Source of the DNA: an uncultured Bacteroidota bacterium
Lineage (GTDB): Bacteria > Bacteroidota > Bacteroidia > Chitinophagales > Saprospiraceae
Direction of reading: 5' to 3'
DNA: 64,000 nt
NCBI GenBank assembly: GCA_937872515.1
Contig: CALMSX010000115.1
Span: 1-64,000, forward strand
Shown: positions 17,767-27,209 of the stretch, in pieces
Numbering within the stretch: the stretch's first letter is position 1
Layout of the letters: each line of letters opens with the position of its first letter
Made by a program: the position numbers and the translations under genes
Notes under the pieces: model-generated
What the model saw: only the letters and a program-made list of their open reading frames with translations
What the model was told of the DNA's origin: nothing
Databases searched by the model: none

Positions 17767-17780
17767 ATAGGCAGTGCTGA

Positions 17781-17921
17781 TTACTTTACCAGAGAAAAAA
17801 GCGAAACGGGAGCTTTTAATTCGTATGGACAGCCATAACCACCTCTGTTACAAGATGACATTCCAGCTAATACAGCAACGAATAAAAGAGCAACGGCAAC
17901 GGTCTTAACGGACTTCTTCAT
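17781..17921 (-). CDS. 46-residue lipoprotein with a YGCP motif
   Basis: A small gene, read from 17921 down to a TAA at 17781-17783. The N-terminus is basic (MKKSVKT), then hydrophobic, with a lipobox at GMSSC, so the mature peptide begins at Cys25. It contains NRGGYGCPYEL and is only about 22 residues long. The second Cys in GYGCP is striking. A plausible promoter element (TAATTTTG, minus strand) lies 57 bases upstream. It is the first gene of the unit with ytxJ and the Cys-rich lipoprotein. The function is unknown. I recall similar short Bacteroidota lipoproteins, but no role. Confidence 0.7.
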   Translation of the reverse strand: MKKSVKTVAVALLFVAVLAGMSSCNRGGYGCPYELKAPVSLFSLVK

Positions 17922-17977
17922 TTTTACAATTTATTGATTCTACTAATTAAGGGACACCCCTATAACGAAGAACCCTG

Positions 17978-17985
17978 CAAAATTA
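17978..17985 (-). promoter_or_regulatory. -7 element TAATTTTG for the small lipoprotein operon
   Basis: TAATTTTG on the minus strand, 57 bases before the ATG at 17921. No clear -33 TTG is seen. Confidence 0.45.
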
Positions 17986-18081
17986 GTGCTAAATTTTAAA
18001 TTTTGATGTAAATCATCGGTTTTGGCCTTTATTTTTTGAAAATTAACGATTTATTTACAAAAAAGTTGACTTCAAAAATCT

Positions 18082-19377
18082 CTATGAAACCAATTTGTGT
18101 AGCAACTCACTGTATTTAGAAGCGAGATTTTTCCTGCTATATCTTAAATAACCTTGTGAACTTACTTCTAAACGTCCCGATTGATAAGTTTTTATTGCCT
18201 TATCTAAATACTCCTCAAGCCCTTTTTTGTCATTATAACCAAATAAGTTACCTGCCCCAGTATCATGAAGTAATTTGGCAGTATCACTGTCAGGGAGTCC
18301 AAATGCCAAAATGGGCCTGGCTGCACCCAGGTATTCATACATTTTACCTGGCATTACCCCTTTCTGCTGGGGGATGTCGTTGATGGGTAACAATAATATC
18401 TGGGCGCTCCTCATTCGTTGAATGACAGCTTTATGGTTTTGCTGCCCAATGACACTCAATTGATTTTTTAAACCTGCTTTTTGAATTGATTCTACAATGC
18501 TCCCGTCTACAATGCCAACCAACTCAATTTTTATAAATTGGGCAAAACTGGGATTTTTTTGTATCAATTGACCTAATACTTCCCAAAGCACTCTGGGATT
18601 TCTATCTTTATTCATTGATCCGATATGGACAATTGTGAAATCTGAATCCAATGCAGGGGCAGCATTTTTAAAATCTTCTTCATCGAAGCCATTATGAATC
18701 ACCTGAATGGGTCTGTTTGCCAGGCCCATTAAGTCATCTGCACACGATGGGCTAATGGTTACAATCTCATCGGCAGTTGACAAGACCTTGTTTTCCATGG
18801 CATGGTGCCTTCTGTCTGCCCAGGAAGTAAGCTTTAAATCTTTATAAAAATCAATCATGGTCCAGGGATCCCTGAAATCAGCTACCCATTTTATATTGGG
18901 AAATCTGTTTTTTAATCCCAGTGCAATCATGTGCATGCTGTGAGGTGGTCCGGTGGAAATTATTACATCATATGTATGCGTTTCCAAAAGCTGACTTAGG
19001 TACTTTATGGATGGGCCAATCCAAAAACAGCGAGCATCGGGAATAAAAAAATTACCCCTGAGAAAAACAGCAAGGTCTTGTTTCCAGCTTGACTTTTCAC
19101 CTTCCGTTATCAGCGCGTTGTAACTATTGGATTTTTTGCCTGTAAATTTTTTAAATATTGAATAAGGTTCCCAAATGGGATGTTTCAGGATGTTTATGCG
19201 TGGGTCGACTTCCTCCACTAACGATGGGTCATAACCGGGAAACTCGCCATTTTCTGGGGTATATACTGTTAAATCAACACCTTGATCAGGCAGGTACTTA
19301 GACATCTTGAGCCATCTTTGCACGCCACCTCCACCAGCCGGGGGCCAATAATAGGTTATTAACAGCACTTTTATCAT
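18082..19377 (-). CDS. Glycosyltransferase family 4 (GT-B)
   Basis: A 431-residue cytoplasmic GT-B glycosyltransferase. I use the ATG at 19377 because the protein then begins MIKVLLITYYWPPAGGGGVQ, the usual N-terminus, while the frame upstream adds a non-homologous stretch. The nucleotide-sugar region has HIGSMNKDRNP, and the C-terminal EX7E-like motif lies around GVMPGKMYEYLGAARPI. Likely role: adding a sugar to a surface polysaccharide precursor. It is divergent from the YfhO gene and sits at the edge of a polysaccharide region. Confidence 0.85.
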   Translation of the reverse strand: MIKVLLITYYWPPAGGGGVQRWLKMSKYLPDQGVDLTVYTPENGEFPGYDPSLVEEVDPRINILKHPIWEPYSIFKKFTGKKSNSYNALITEGEKSSWKQDLAVFLRGNFFIPDARCFWIGPSIKYLSQLLETHTYDVIISTGPPHSMHMIALGLKNRFPNIKWVADFRDPWTMIDFYKDLKLTSWADRRHHAMENKVLSTADEIVTISPSCADDLMGLANRPIQVIHNGFDEEDFKNAAPALDSDFTIVHIGSMNKDRNPRVLWEVLGQLIQKNPSFAQFIKIELVGIVDGSIVESIQKAGLKNQLSVIGQQNHKAVIQRMRSAQILLLPINDIPQQKGVMPGKMYEYLGAARPILAFGLPDSDTAKLLHDTGAGNLFGYNDKKGLEEYLDKAIKTYQSGRLEVSSQGYLRYSRKNLASKYSELLHKLVS

Positions 19378-19393
19378 ACTTCTCCTTTGAGTG

Positions 19394-19401
19394 CAAAGAT
19401 A
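19394..19401 (-). promoter_or_regulatory. -7 element TATCTTTG for the glycosyltransferase gene
   Basis: TATCTTTG on the minus strand, 16 bases before the chosen ATG at 19377. This supports that start over any upstream one. No good -33 is seen. Confidence 0.5.
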
Positions 19402-19449
19402 CACTGGCAGGTCCATACCTAATCTGCTGATACATATATAAAAAATGTC

Positions 19450-19457
19450 TATATTTG
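19450..19457 (+). promoter_or_regulatory. -7 element TATATTTG for the YfhO gene
   Basis: TATATTTG ends 16 bases before the ATG at 19474. With the minus-strand element at 19394-19401 it makes a compact divergent promoter region. Confidence 0.5.
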
Positions 19458-19473
19458 TAACCAAACAAGACTC

Positions 19474-21879
19474 ATGAAAGTGAATATCCAGAAATTGCTT
19501 CCGTACTTTGGTGCCATTGCCATCATGTTACTGGTAAACATCGTCTACTTTTTACCCCAGTTTCAGGGCAAAGTTCCCGAAATGGGAGATATCGTTCAAT
19601 ATAGAGGGATGTCCAAAGAAGCAGTAGACTATCTGGAAAAAACAGGTGAAGAGACATTGTGGACCAATTCTATGTTTGGCGGTATGCCAACTTACCAGAT
19701 TTCGGCATCCAATCCTTCCAATTTGTTAAAACATGTTCAACAGGGGCTGTTTTTGGGGTTAGACAGACCGGCTGGTTATTTTTTCTTCGGCATGCTTTCT
19801 ATGTTTATCCTGATGTCCGTTTTTGGAGCCAATGTTTGGATCTCAATGCTTTCAGCCTTACTTTTTGGCTTGTGTACCAATCATTTTATCTTGTTTGAAG
19901 CTGGCCACTCATCCAAAATTATGACCATTTTTACTGCACCTTTGTTAATTGCAGGCTTGGTGCTGCTCAATAAAAAAAGTTACTTATATGGAGCTGCCTT
20001 ATTCACCCTGGGTGCAGGTCTCAACTTATATGCCAACCACCCCCAAATGACCTACTATTTGGCCATGGCCCTGGTTTTTTATGTGGGAGTAGAACTCATT
20101 TTAGCCGCTAAAAAATCTGAGTGGGTTCACATTGGCAAACTAATGGGCATTTACCTCCTTGGCTCTGCTCTGGCCCTGGGCGCTTCCTGGTCAAAAATCA
20201 GCGCCACCATTGACTATACCAAGGATACCATGAGGGGAACACCCATCCTGACAACCAAAGGGGATGGGGGAGAAGCCAAAAAGGGGGAAGGCCTTGAATA
20301 TGATTATGCCATGGCCTGGAGCAACAACAGCATTGACATCTTATCGTCCTTCGTACCTTATGCAGCAGGGGGAGGCTCAGGTCAGTGGGTTGAAAAAAAC
20401 TCCAAACTGGCCAAACAACTGAATCAAAATAAGGCATTTCAAGCTCCTACTTATTGGGGAGGCCTGCCATTCACTTCAGGTCCTGCCTACTTAGGAATTC
20501 TGGCCATCTTCCTTGCGGTTTTAGGATTTTTTACAATTAGGCATTGGATTAAATGGTGGTTATTGGGTGCAGTTTTGCTGACTTTTATCCTTTCAATGGG
20601 CAAAAATTTTGCTATTATCAATGATCTATTTTTCAATTACCTTCCTTATTTCAATAGGTTCCGTACCCCCAATTCGGTACTTTCGGTAACCACCTTATTT
20701 ATTCCCATCATGGCAGGCTTAGGTCTGCATGGATTGATGGCCATGACAAAGGAAGAAAGGGCATCTAAAATGAAATCTTTGTACATGGCAACCGGCATTG
20801 TAGCCGGAGGATGTGCCTTGTTGGCCATTTTAGGTCCATCGATGTTTTCCTTCTCTCATGAAACCAGCGATGCCAACTATGGACAAATTATTGAAGCACT
20901 TACAGACTATAGAAAAACCATGCTTTCATCATCAGCCTGGAAATCTTGTCTGATTGTTTTAGGAGCAGCTGGTATTTTGTGGCTGTACATCAAAAATACA
21001 ATTACAAGTACAGTAGGAGTGGCTTTACTTGCGGTCTTGGGACTTATAGATTTATTTCCTGTAGATAAAACCTACTTCTCAGATCGGAATTTTGTTTCTG
21101 AAAGAGTGTATGATCGTGGTTTCGAACCCCGATCTGCAGACCTTGAAATTTTAAAAGACAAAGACTTAAGTTACAGGGTCTACGATGCATCCATCAATAC
21201 CTTTAATGCCGCCTCTACTTCTTATTTTCACAAAACAGTGGGAGGTTATAGCGCTGTAAAACTCCAGCGTTTTCAGGATTTGATCGACAAACAAATTGGC
21301 AAAGGCAATCAAAGGGTCTTAGACATGCTCAACACCAGATACTACATAGTGCCTGCCAATGGAGGACAGGGAGAGCCTGGGGTTCAAAGAAACCCCAATG
21401 CCTATGGCAATGCATGGCTGGTTGATAGCCTCGTTTGGGTGAATACGCCGGATGAAGAAATTGCAGCACTCGATAGCGTAACAAATAAACTTGCCATCGT
21501 TCACAAAGAATTTTCTGAGTATACAAAGGGCTTACAGCCTGATGGACAAGGTCAAATTGCACTAACCGCCTACCAACCCAATAAACTCACCTATGAGGCC
21601 AATGTAGCCAGCGATCAACTGGCCGTTTTCTCAGAAATCTGGTATGGACCCAATAAGGGATGGCATGTTACAATTGATGGCCAACCCACCGATCACATAA
21701 GAGTCAACTACCTGCTCCGGGGATTAAAAATTCCTGCAGGCAAACACACCATTGAGTTTTCTTTTAAACCGGAAAAATACTACCGTGGTGAAAAAATCAG
21801 CCTTGCCAGTTCCGTTCTAATCCTTCTTTTGGTAATAGGAGCAATTGGATTGGGCTTGAAGGAAGGGGTGAAAGAGTGA
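19474..21879 (+). CDS. YfhO family membrane protein
   Basis: An 801-residue protein with about 12 TM segments in residues 1-530 and a soluble C-terminal region, then a last TM. This is the YfhO family (PF09586). Its Firmicutes member YfhO acts in lipoteichoic acid glycosylation, as a GT-C type glycosyltransferase or transporter. Here the early extracytoplasmic loop contains GDIVQYRGMSKE and a DxD-like region is not obvious. The C-terminal GPNKGWHVTIDGQP segment is typical. It probably glycosylates or moves a lipid-linked glycan. It converges with the GT at 21880, whose end is adjacent. Confidence 0.85.
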   Translation: MKVNIQKLLPYFGAIAIMLLVNIVYFLPQFQGKVPEMGDIVQYRGMSKEAVDYLEKTGEETLWTNSMFGGMPTYQISASNPSNLLKHVQQGLFLGLDRPAGYFFFGMLSMFILMSVFGANVWISMLSALLFGLCTNHFILFEAGHSSKIMTIFTAPLLIAGLVLLNKKSYLYGAALFTLGAGLNLYANHPQMTYYLAMALVFYVGVELILAAKKSEWVHIGKLMGIYLLGSALALGASWSKISATIDYTKDTMRGTPILTTKGDGGEAKKGEGLEYDYAMAWSNNSIDILSSFVPYAAGGGSGQWVEKNSKLAKQLNQNKAFQAPTYWGGLPFTSGPAYLGILAIFLAVLGFFTIRHWIKWWLLGAVLLTFILSMGKNFAIINDLFFNYLPYFNRFRTPNSVLSVTTLFIPIMAGLGLHGLMAMTKEERASKMKSLYMATGIVAGGCALLAILGPSMFSFSHETSDANYGQIIEALTDYRKTMLSSSAWKSCLIVLGAAGILWLYIKNTITSTVGVALLAVLGLIDLFPVDKTYFSDRNFVSERVYDRGFEPRSADLEILKDKDLSYRVYDASINTFNAASTSYFHKTVGGYSAVKLQRFQDLIDKQIGKGNQRVLDMLNTRYYIVPANGGQGEPGVQRNPNAYGNAWLVDSLVWVNTPDEEIAALDSVTNKLAIVHKEFSEYTKGLQPDGQGQIALTAYQPNKLTYEANVASDQLAVFSEIWYGPNKGWHVTIDGQPTDHIRVNYLLRGLKIPAGKHTIEFSFKPEKYYRGEKISLASSVLILLLVIGAIGLGLKEGVKE

Positions 21880-22944
21880 TCAGGTAAGACTCAGCGATTC
21901 TAACAGCCTTGCTTTAAATTGAGCGATGCTTAGGTTTTGGGTATAATAATCAAATGCCTTTGAACTAGTATTTTCATAAACCCGCTGGTCAAAGATCAAT
22001 TGTTCTATTTTATTTTTTTCATGTAGAAAACAGCCAACACCCGCTTGGATTTTTTCTTCTGTGGTCCTTCTTTGATTGCCAATAAAAGGAATGCCCAGAC
22101 TTAAGTAATCCGCTTCTTTATTGGCCTCCTGATTGGCATAACTATCATTTGAGGATCTGATTAAACTGAGTCCAACGAAGCGATAGGTATGAGATAATTT
22201 AAGCAACTCATCATACAATCTTTCCAAAGGCATTCTATCTGACCAATTAACATCTTTTAATGCTGGAAGATTAAATTTTTTATCTCCAAAGATAAAAAGT
22301 GGAATATCCAATTCTTTTTGAAGATTTAAAACATCCGATGCACCTTTGTCTTCGCTGAAAATGCCCAGATAAAGGAGCGCTGGTTTATCACCTCTGCCCA
22401 GAGCTTGTTTTTTACGGAAGTTTTCAAATTGAGATGCGTAAATATTGACACTACAAGCTTTAATACTAGAAAATATTTCTTTAAGGTATTGAGAATTTAC
22501 CAATAAGTGATCGGTGTATTTATGAATCGTATTGGTTTCATATGAGCTTACCCATCTGCGAATCCAATGTTCAAATGGTTTTATGAATGGGTACTTTTTT
22601 TTGAGGTGAAAAAAAGTTAACGCAACATTGTTGTCAAGCGTTTCATAGACCAGTCTTTTATAAAAAGGTCTTATTTTTTGAATCAGAGGAAGTAAACTAA
22701 GGTCATACACAATAGCAATTTCAGCATTGTATTTGTTTTTTGCATATAGCCTGATTAAATCCCATCTGAAATAAGATAAGGTACAATAGTAGAAAAGTTT
22801 GTCACTTATGCTCATCGCTGATTTAGGATAAGGTGACCCACAAACTTCAACCTGGTGTCCGGCATTTTCTAATAATTCTTTCTCCAATTTTATGCGTGGA
22901 GGCAAGGCCGCACTAAGCTGCATGGTATAAATGACCACCTTCAT
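21880..22944 (-). CDS. Glycosyltransferase, GT-B fold
   Basis: A 354-residue cytoplasmic protein. The N-terminus MKVVIYTMQLSAALPPRI and the central ALLYLGIFSEDKGASDVL are those of family 4-like glycosyltransferases. The C-terminal acceptor/donor region ADYLSLGIPFIGNQRR is in the position of the EX7E loop, but the motif is weakly conserved. It is the last gene of the minus-strand polysaccharide group (deacetylase-like, two methyltransferases, this), 3 bases after the methyltransferase at 22948. Confidence 0.7.
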   Translation of the reverse strand: MKVVIYTMQLSAALPPRIKLEKELLENAGHQVEVCGSPYPKSAMSISDKLFYYCTLSYFRWDLIRLYAKNKYNAEIAIVYDLSLLPLIQKIRPFYKRLVYETLDNNVALTFFHLKKKYPFIKPFEHWIRRWVSSYETNTIHKYTDHLLVNSQYLKEIFSSIKACSVNIYASQFENFRKKQALGRGDKPALLYLGIFSEDKGASDVLNLQKELDIPLFIFGDKKFNLPALKDVNWSDRMPLERLYDELLKLSHTYRFVGLSLIRSSNDSYANQEANKEADYLSLGIPFIGNQRRTTEEKIQAGVGCFLHEKNKIEQLIFDQRVYENTSSKAFDYYTQNLSIAQFKARLLESLSLT

Positions 22945-22947
22945 GGC

Positions 22948-23580
22948 TTAATCTTTTTTTATGACAACAGCATAGTTGGCTTCATAATGCCTTCTGAATC
23001 CTCTGAATATTGGGAATACTACCGACTGTAAAATTTTCATGTACAACTTTCTGGGTTGATCATATTCCTTCAACCTATAAAATTGTTCAATCTTCATATT
23101 AACACGAGTACTTATTTCTATGAAGTTGATTGGGTCAATAAAACTCGTATGTTCAGGGTTGATGCTTGGTTTTCCAAATAAGGCAATGTTGAAAAATTGT
23201 CGAATGTTGAAAGGGTTGGGCGTGGTAATAACCATCCTGCCACCCGACTTTAGGTGTTTAGCATAGGTTTCGATAAAGTGACAAATATCGTTAACATGCT
23301 CTATCACATCTAACATCGTAATTACTTCAAATGCTTGATCGCTGAGTTCATTGGCGTGTAAGATATCAAAGCCAAGTTCTTTTGCCCTTGCAATACCATC
23401 TTTATTAATATCAACTCCGATTAATGAAGAAGCACCTGCTTTTAAGTGTTTGTGTACCCATGCCTCACTTGTGAAGTCATTATCCTGCCCCACGCAGCCA
23501 ACATCAAGAACACTTTTACCTGATGTGAGCGATTGCACAAATGGGATCTTATATTTAACCTTGGCTTTGCTGAATTCCAT
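22948..23580 (-). CDS. Class I SAM-dependent methyltransferase
   Basis: A 210-residue methyltransferase. SAM-binding motif I is SVLDVGCVGQD, motif II is around IGVDINKDG and the post-motif MLDVIEHVND is the UbiE/methyltransf_11 pattern. It probably methylates a glycan or lipid-linked sugar, given its neighbours. Its first 26 bases overlap the end of the next upstream methyltransferase gene, so the two are translationally linked. Confidence 0.8.
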   Translation of the reverse strand: MEFSKAKVKYKIPFVQSLTSGKSVLDVGCVGQDNDFTSEAWVHKHLKAGASSLIGVDINKDGIARAKELGFDILHANELSDQAFEVITMLDVIEHVNDICHFIETYAKHLKSGGRMVITTPNPFNIRQFFNIALFGKPSINPEHTSFIDPINFIEISTRVNMKIEQFYRLKEYDQPRKLYMKILQSVVFPIFRGFRRHYEANYAVVIKKD

Positions 23581-24247
23581 ATTGTATGATAATAAAGTAG
23601 TATTGTCTTTTTCTAAAATAACGATAAAGGGATAATAGTACCTCCTTTACAGTTTTATCTCTTAATCTCAGTTTTTTATAAGGATAAAAAATATGGGCTT
23701 TGACTTTCTGTTCTTGCTCCAATTGACCCATCCAGGTATTTAATTCTTCTCTACTGTGATTATACCAGCCACTGGGTGCTGTCCTGCTGTGATTGGTAAA
23801 TGACCAGATGATAAAAGTACTGGTTTCCTTACCGTAATGGTCAATTAATTGTTGTAGTCTGATAGAACAAAGATCAGTGTTTTTTTCATTGAACAATGAA
23901 AGACCATTGGCGATGATGTAGTCAAATTTTTCATCACTTTTTTGCGAATTATTTAAGTCAGAAACTTTAAATGTAAGGTTGGGGTCATCACTTAGCAGAT
24001 TATTGACAGCAACAATATTTTCCACAAAATCGATTCCTACGGTTTTGCCAAAATATTGTTTCATGATGTGGGTCTTCATTCCAAATCCACATCCTAGGTC
24101 GACCAGACTTTTTGATTTGCACTGTTGATCGGCAATGAGCTTCAAAAGATCTTCAAACTGACGGCCGTAAAAACTGAATTCCTGCTGGTAGTAGGGCAGT
24201 GCCGCAAAATGGCTGTACTTTTTTTCGTATATGGCTTTGATGTCCAT
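23555..24247 (-). CDS. Class I SAM-dependent methyltransferase
   Basis: A 230-residue methyltransferase with motif I SLVDLGCGFGMKTH and a VGIDFVENI acidic loop. It differs in sequence from the following methyltransferase (22948-23580) and overlaps it by 26 bases. Both would act on the same surface glycan pathway. The substrate cannot be told from motifs. It is 63 bases after the deacetylase-like gene. Confidence 0.8.
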   Translation of the reverse strand: MDIKAIYEKKYSHFAALPYYQQEFSFYGRQFEDLLKLIADQQCKSKSLVDLGCGFGMKTHIMKQYFGKTVGIDFVENIVAVNNLLSDDPNLTFKVSDLNNSQKSDEKFDYIIANGLSLFNEKNTDLCSIRLQQLIDHYGKETSTFIIWSFTNHSRTAPSGWYNHSREELNTWMGQLEQEQKVKAHIFYPYKKLRLRDKTVKEVLLSLYRYFRKRQYYFIIIQYGIQQSQG

Positions 24248-24310
24248 TTAAACGCTAAGGTATGAAAAAGTTATACATTTTATGGAATACCTGAACTTTG
24301 ACATTTGGAT

Positions 24311-25558
24311 TCAATTGACCTCAATTTGAGTCAAATCGTTGATATCCAATGTTTCAAATTGGTTGTCATGCAGGTAGCGGAGGATTTTAATATATTGTTC
24401 GGCATATCCTTCATATTTTCCATTGGTGAAAAAAGTATTGTGCCAAAGTAAAGATAAGATACATCCGGTTTTGTTGGCTTCAATAAAATCAATGACAGTA
24501 TCGCCGGTTTCCTCGACGGGTAGTTTCATGTAATTTCTAAAAGTAGCATCCATCATATGTAAGGGCACGGCAATGTGTGAGTAACATTTTTGTTTGTTTG
24601 GATTATAGGGACGGAAAGCATATCCATATGAATTTCGGAATCCAAAATGTTCTGCGAACCCAACGCTGGCATCTACTTTTAATTCAGCATCCTCCAGCTC
24701 CTCCCAATGAGAGGGTAAACGGTATCTCAAAAAGTGATTTCTATTGGCAATGCATGGAAAAGGTAACAATTCGGTTTCAGTCCGAAAATCAGCATTTCCC
24801 GAACTTTTGTGCAGCCCATTGGAGACACATTGTTGGCTGTACTGGCCTAATTCACTTTTGGAATAATCGGCATTTATAATATTGTTCTGTTTTCCTTTTT
24901 CTACTAACCAAAAATAGGCATGTTTTACTCCATAGTCATCATGCAGCCGATTGATCAAATCCATATTTGCCCATCCTGGTCTGTTGAGCAGATAATTCAA
25001 AACAACTTTTTTTAATTTATCGAATTGAAAGGTTTTCAAATAATACCTGCCATTTTGCATCAACTCACCGTGAATGGTGTCAATATCGTGCGATAGAAAC
25101 AATCTGGTAGGCGGTTTAACAATTGGAGTTCCTCGAAAATAAGACCTGATAAAAGTCTCCATTGTTTCTAGTACAACATTGTGGGTAATGTTGTGATTTA
25201 TATACTGCCAGGAATGGTAATATGAAAACCGACCATAGGCATCTGTCTCATTGCTATCATATTCCTGAACACAATTGACAAGATGAAATATCTTTTCCAA
25301 AAAGTATATATCATCCATCTGGCAAAAAAGAGAGTGACACTCTTGGTATTCTTTGCTGATAAAGTGATGCCAGTAATTTTTGTTTACTTTCATTGAACTT
25401 TCAATTCCACTTGATATGTTGAAGCAGCCCGAAATCGGGCTTGATAGGATTTCAAATTCAATACCTAAAACCGGTTTGAATAGGGAAAGCACAAAAAGTA
25501 CACCGCCACTCCATTCTTGATCAGCCTGAACAAATGTTTGTATCTTAATTTTTGCCAT
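24311..25558 (-). CDS. Polysaccharide deacetylase-like protein (DUF7033 type)
   Basis: A 415-residue protein. The motif LFLSHDIDTI matches the metal-binding T/SxDxD strand of NodB-fold deacetylases; LSLLWHNTFF near the C-terminus holds the other conserved His. The first 130 residues are the DUF7033 domain that accompanies these deacetylases in Bacteroidota surface-glycan clusters. No signal peptide, so the action may be cytosolic on a precursor. Family members remove N-acetyl groups from sugars. It is the first gene of the minus-strand glycan group and has its own promoter element. Confidence 0.75.
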   Translation of the reverse strand: MAKIKIQTFVQADQEWSGGVLFVLSLFKPVLGIEFEILSSPISGCFNISSGIESSMKVNKNYWHHFISKEYQECHSLFCQMDDIYFLEKIFHLVNCVQEYDSNETDAYGRFSYYHSWQYINHNITHNVVLETMETFIRSYFRGTPIVKPPTRLFLSHDIDTIHGELMQNGRYYLKTFQFDKLKKVVLNYLLNRPGWANMDLINRLHDDYGVKHAYFWLVEKGKQNNIINADYSKSELGQYSQQCVSNGLHKSSGNADFRTETELLPFPCIANRNHFLRYRLPSHWEELEDAELKVDASVGFAEHFGFRNSYGYAFRPYNPNKQKCYSHIAVPLHMMDATFRNYMKLPVEETGDTVIDFIEANKTGCILSLLWHNTFFTNGKYEGYAEQYIKILRYLHDNQFETLDINDLTQIEVN

Positions 25559-25565
25559 AAAGATG

Positions 25566-25573
25566 CAAATTTA
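25566..25573 (-). promoter_or_regulatory. -7 element TAAATTTG for the glycan-modification genes
   Basis: TAAATTTG on the minus strand, 7 bases before the ATG at 25558. The leader would be almost absent. No clear -33 TTG. Confidence 0.45.
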
Positions 25574-25624
25574 AGGATATTTGACTCACTTTGAATGATA
25601 TAGTGCTTCAAGCGGCAATTTTCC

Positions 25625-25655
25625 TTGGTAGACCGGGTTTAGTAAAGTATTTTTG
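25625..25655 (+). promoter_or_regulatory. Promoter of the flippase gene
   Basis: TTG at 25625-25627, a 20-base spacer and TATTTTTG at 25648-25655 fit the Bacteroidota consensus well. It lies 34 bases before the ATG. Confidence 0.6.
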
Positions 25656-25689
25656 ACCTTAGGTATTCTAAACAAATTCTTGCCCCATT

Positions 25690-27174
25690 ATGGGAGTTAT
25701 TAAATTTCAAAGCATCCGATATTCCCTGTTTAACGCTTTAGCCATAGGATTAGGGGCTTTGGCGATCATTTTTATCATTCCTTATGATAAAACCTCTTAT
25801 GGCATCGTCAATATGATTTTTGCTGCGGCTTATTTGCTTTCGCCGGTTTTAGGACTCGGACTGCCAATGGTCATTATCAAATATTATCCGTATTTTAAGA
25901 ACAAAGGCAAGGAAGACTATTATTTGGGATTTTCTTTGGCGCTTACAGCATTGGTTACTTTTTCCCTCGCGCTAGTTTTGTCTTTATTTTTTGCAGAATT
26001 CTCCCAAGCAGCAGCTTTTTTCGGACTGGATAGCGATTTTATCATGACCAACAAGATTAACATTCTGATCCTATCTGTTCTTTTGGTTTTTAATTACGTC
26101 ATTATATCTTTTAGTGCACTTCAGAAAAAAATTGCCATTCCTGAATTGTTGAGCAATGTCGCTTATAAGATTTACGTACCAGTACTGATCATTCTTGTTT
26201 ATTCAAAATATTTAGGTGTGCAGCACCTGGGCCTGGGTCTTATCCTCTTTTATGTTCTTTCTACGTTGGCCATCTTGGTTTATGTTTCACGCATGAGAAC
26301 CTGGAAATGGTCTACCGGATTTTCCTTTGTCTTACATGATAAAGAAAGTAATTTAACCGGATTTATGCTCCAATCCGGCCTGCAAACACTGGCTAATGGC
26401 ATCCTGCTTAGGTTGGATGTGTTGATGGTTGGGCTAATTCTTGGCCCTTTTGAAGCGGGTATTTATGGCATCATTCTTTTTATGACAAGTACGCTGGAAA
26501 TCGCTTCCAAAGCCATCTCGCAAATTTCAGCACCCATCATTTCTCAAAAGTGGGCAGAAGATAATTTGGCTGAGATAGGGAAAATTTATTCCAAGTCAGC
26601 CGTGGTTCTTACCGTCATTAGCTGCTTATTGTTTGTACTGTTGTATTTCAATTTTCCACACATTTTTAAATTGATGCCAAAAACAGAATTTAACCAGGAT
26701 TGGATCCTTGTTATGACTGTGTTATGTCTTGCACGTATTGTTGATCTTGGCTTTAGTTTAAATGGTGTAATACTGACCTATTCCAATTTAATCCGCTACA
26801 ATATTGGGTTTTTAATATTCAGCGGTATATTATATTTTATTCTTTTGGTCAATCTATTACCAGAGATGGGCATGCTTGGAGCTGCTATTTCTTATTTAGT
26901 TGTTATATTATTTTTCAATTTGGCCAAACACATTTTAATCAAACTAAGATGGAAACTCGATCCGATTAATTTCAACTTATTAAAGGTGGTAGCTATAGCC
27001 GGTGTTACCTTTTTGGCGGCATGGTTTTTACCACAGTCTAACAACCCTTGGCTTGCAATGATGGTAAATTCAATAGTAATTTTATTCCTCTATATATTGG
27101 GATTATTTGTATTAAAACCGTCAGAAGACATCGAACTTATGATTCATAATATAAAAGCCAGGATTTTGAAATAA
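25690..27174 (+). CDS. Polysaccharide flippase (Wzx/MATE-like)
   Basis: A 494-residue protein with 14 predicted TM segments and a very hydrophobic composition. This is the MOP-superfamily pattern of oligosaccharide flippases (RfbX/Wzx), which move undecaprenyl-linked sugar units across the inner membrane. The N-terminus FQSIRYSLFNALAIGLGAL is typical. It is divergent from the glycan-modification genes and probably exports their product. Its stop codon lies in the loop of a terminator hairpin. Confidence 0.85.
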   Translation: MGVIKFQSIRYSLFNALAIGLGALAIIFIIPYDKTSYGIVNMIFAAAYLLSPVLGLGLPMVIIKYYPYFKNKGKEDYYLGFSLALTALVTFSLALVLSLFFAEFSQAAAFFGLDSDFIMTNKINILILSVLLVFNYVIISFSALQKKIAIPELLSNVAYKIYVPVLIILVYSKYLGVQHLGLGLILFYVLSTLAILVYVSRMRTWKWSTGFSFVLHDKESNLTGFMLQSGLQTLANGILLRLDVLMVGLILGPFEAGIYGIILFMTSTLEIASKAISQISAPIISQKWAEDNLAEIGKIYSKSAVVLTVISCLLFVLLYFNFPHIFKLMPKTEFNQDWILVMTVLCLARIVDLGFSLNGVILTYSNLIRYNIGFLIFSGILYFILLVNLLPEMGMLGAAISYLVVILFFNLAKHILIKLRWKLDPINFNLLKVVAIAGVTFLAAWFLPQSNNPWLAMMVNSIVILFLYILGLFVLKPSEDIELMIHNIKARILK

Positions 27175-27192
27175 TCAATAATCCTGGCTTTT
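27153..27192. terminator. Strong bidirectional terminator between flippase and isomerase genes
   Basis: A 13 bp perfect stem (AAAAGCCAGGATT at 27153-27165 with AATCCTGGCTTTT at 27180-27192) with a 14-base loop. The flippase stop codon is in the loop. T-rich runs follow on both strands, so it serves both converging genes. Confidence 0.85.
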
Positions 27193-27209
27193 AATTTCAT
27201 TTATTCCTT

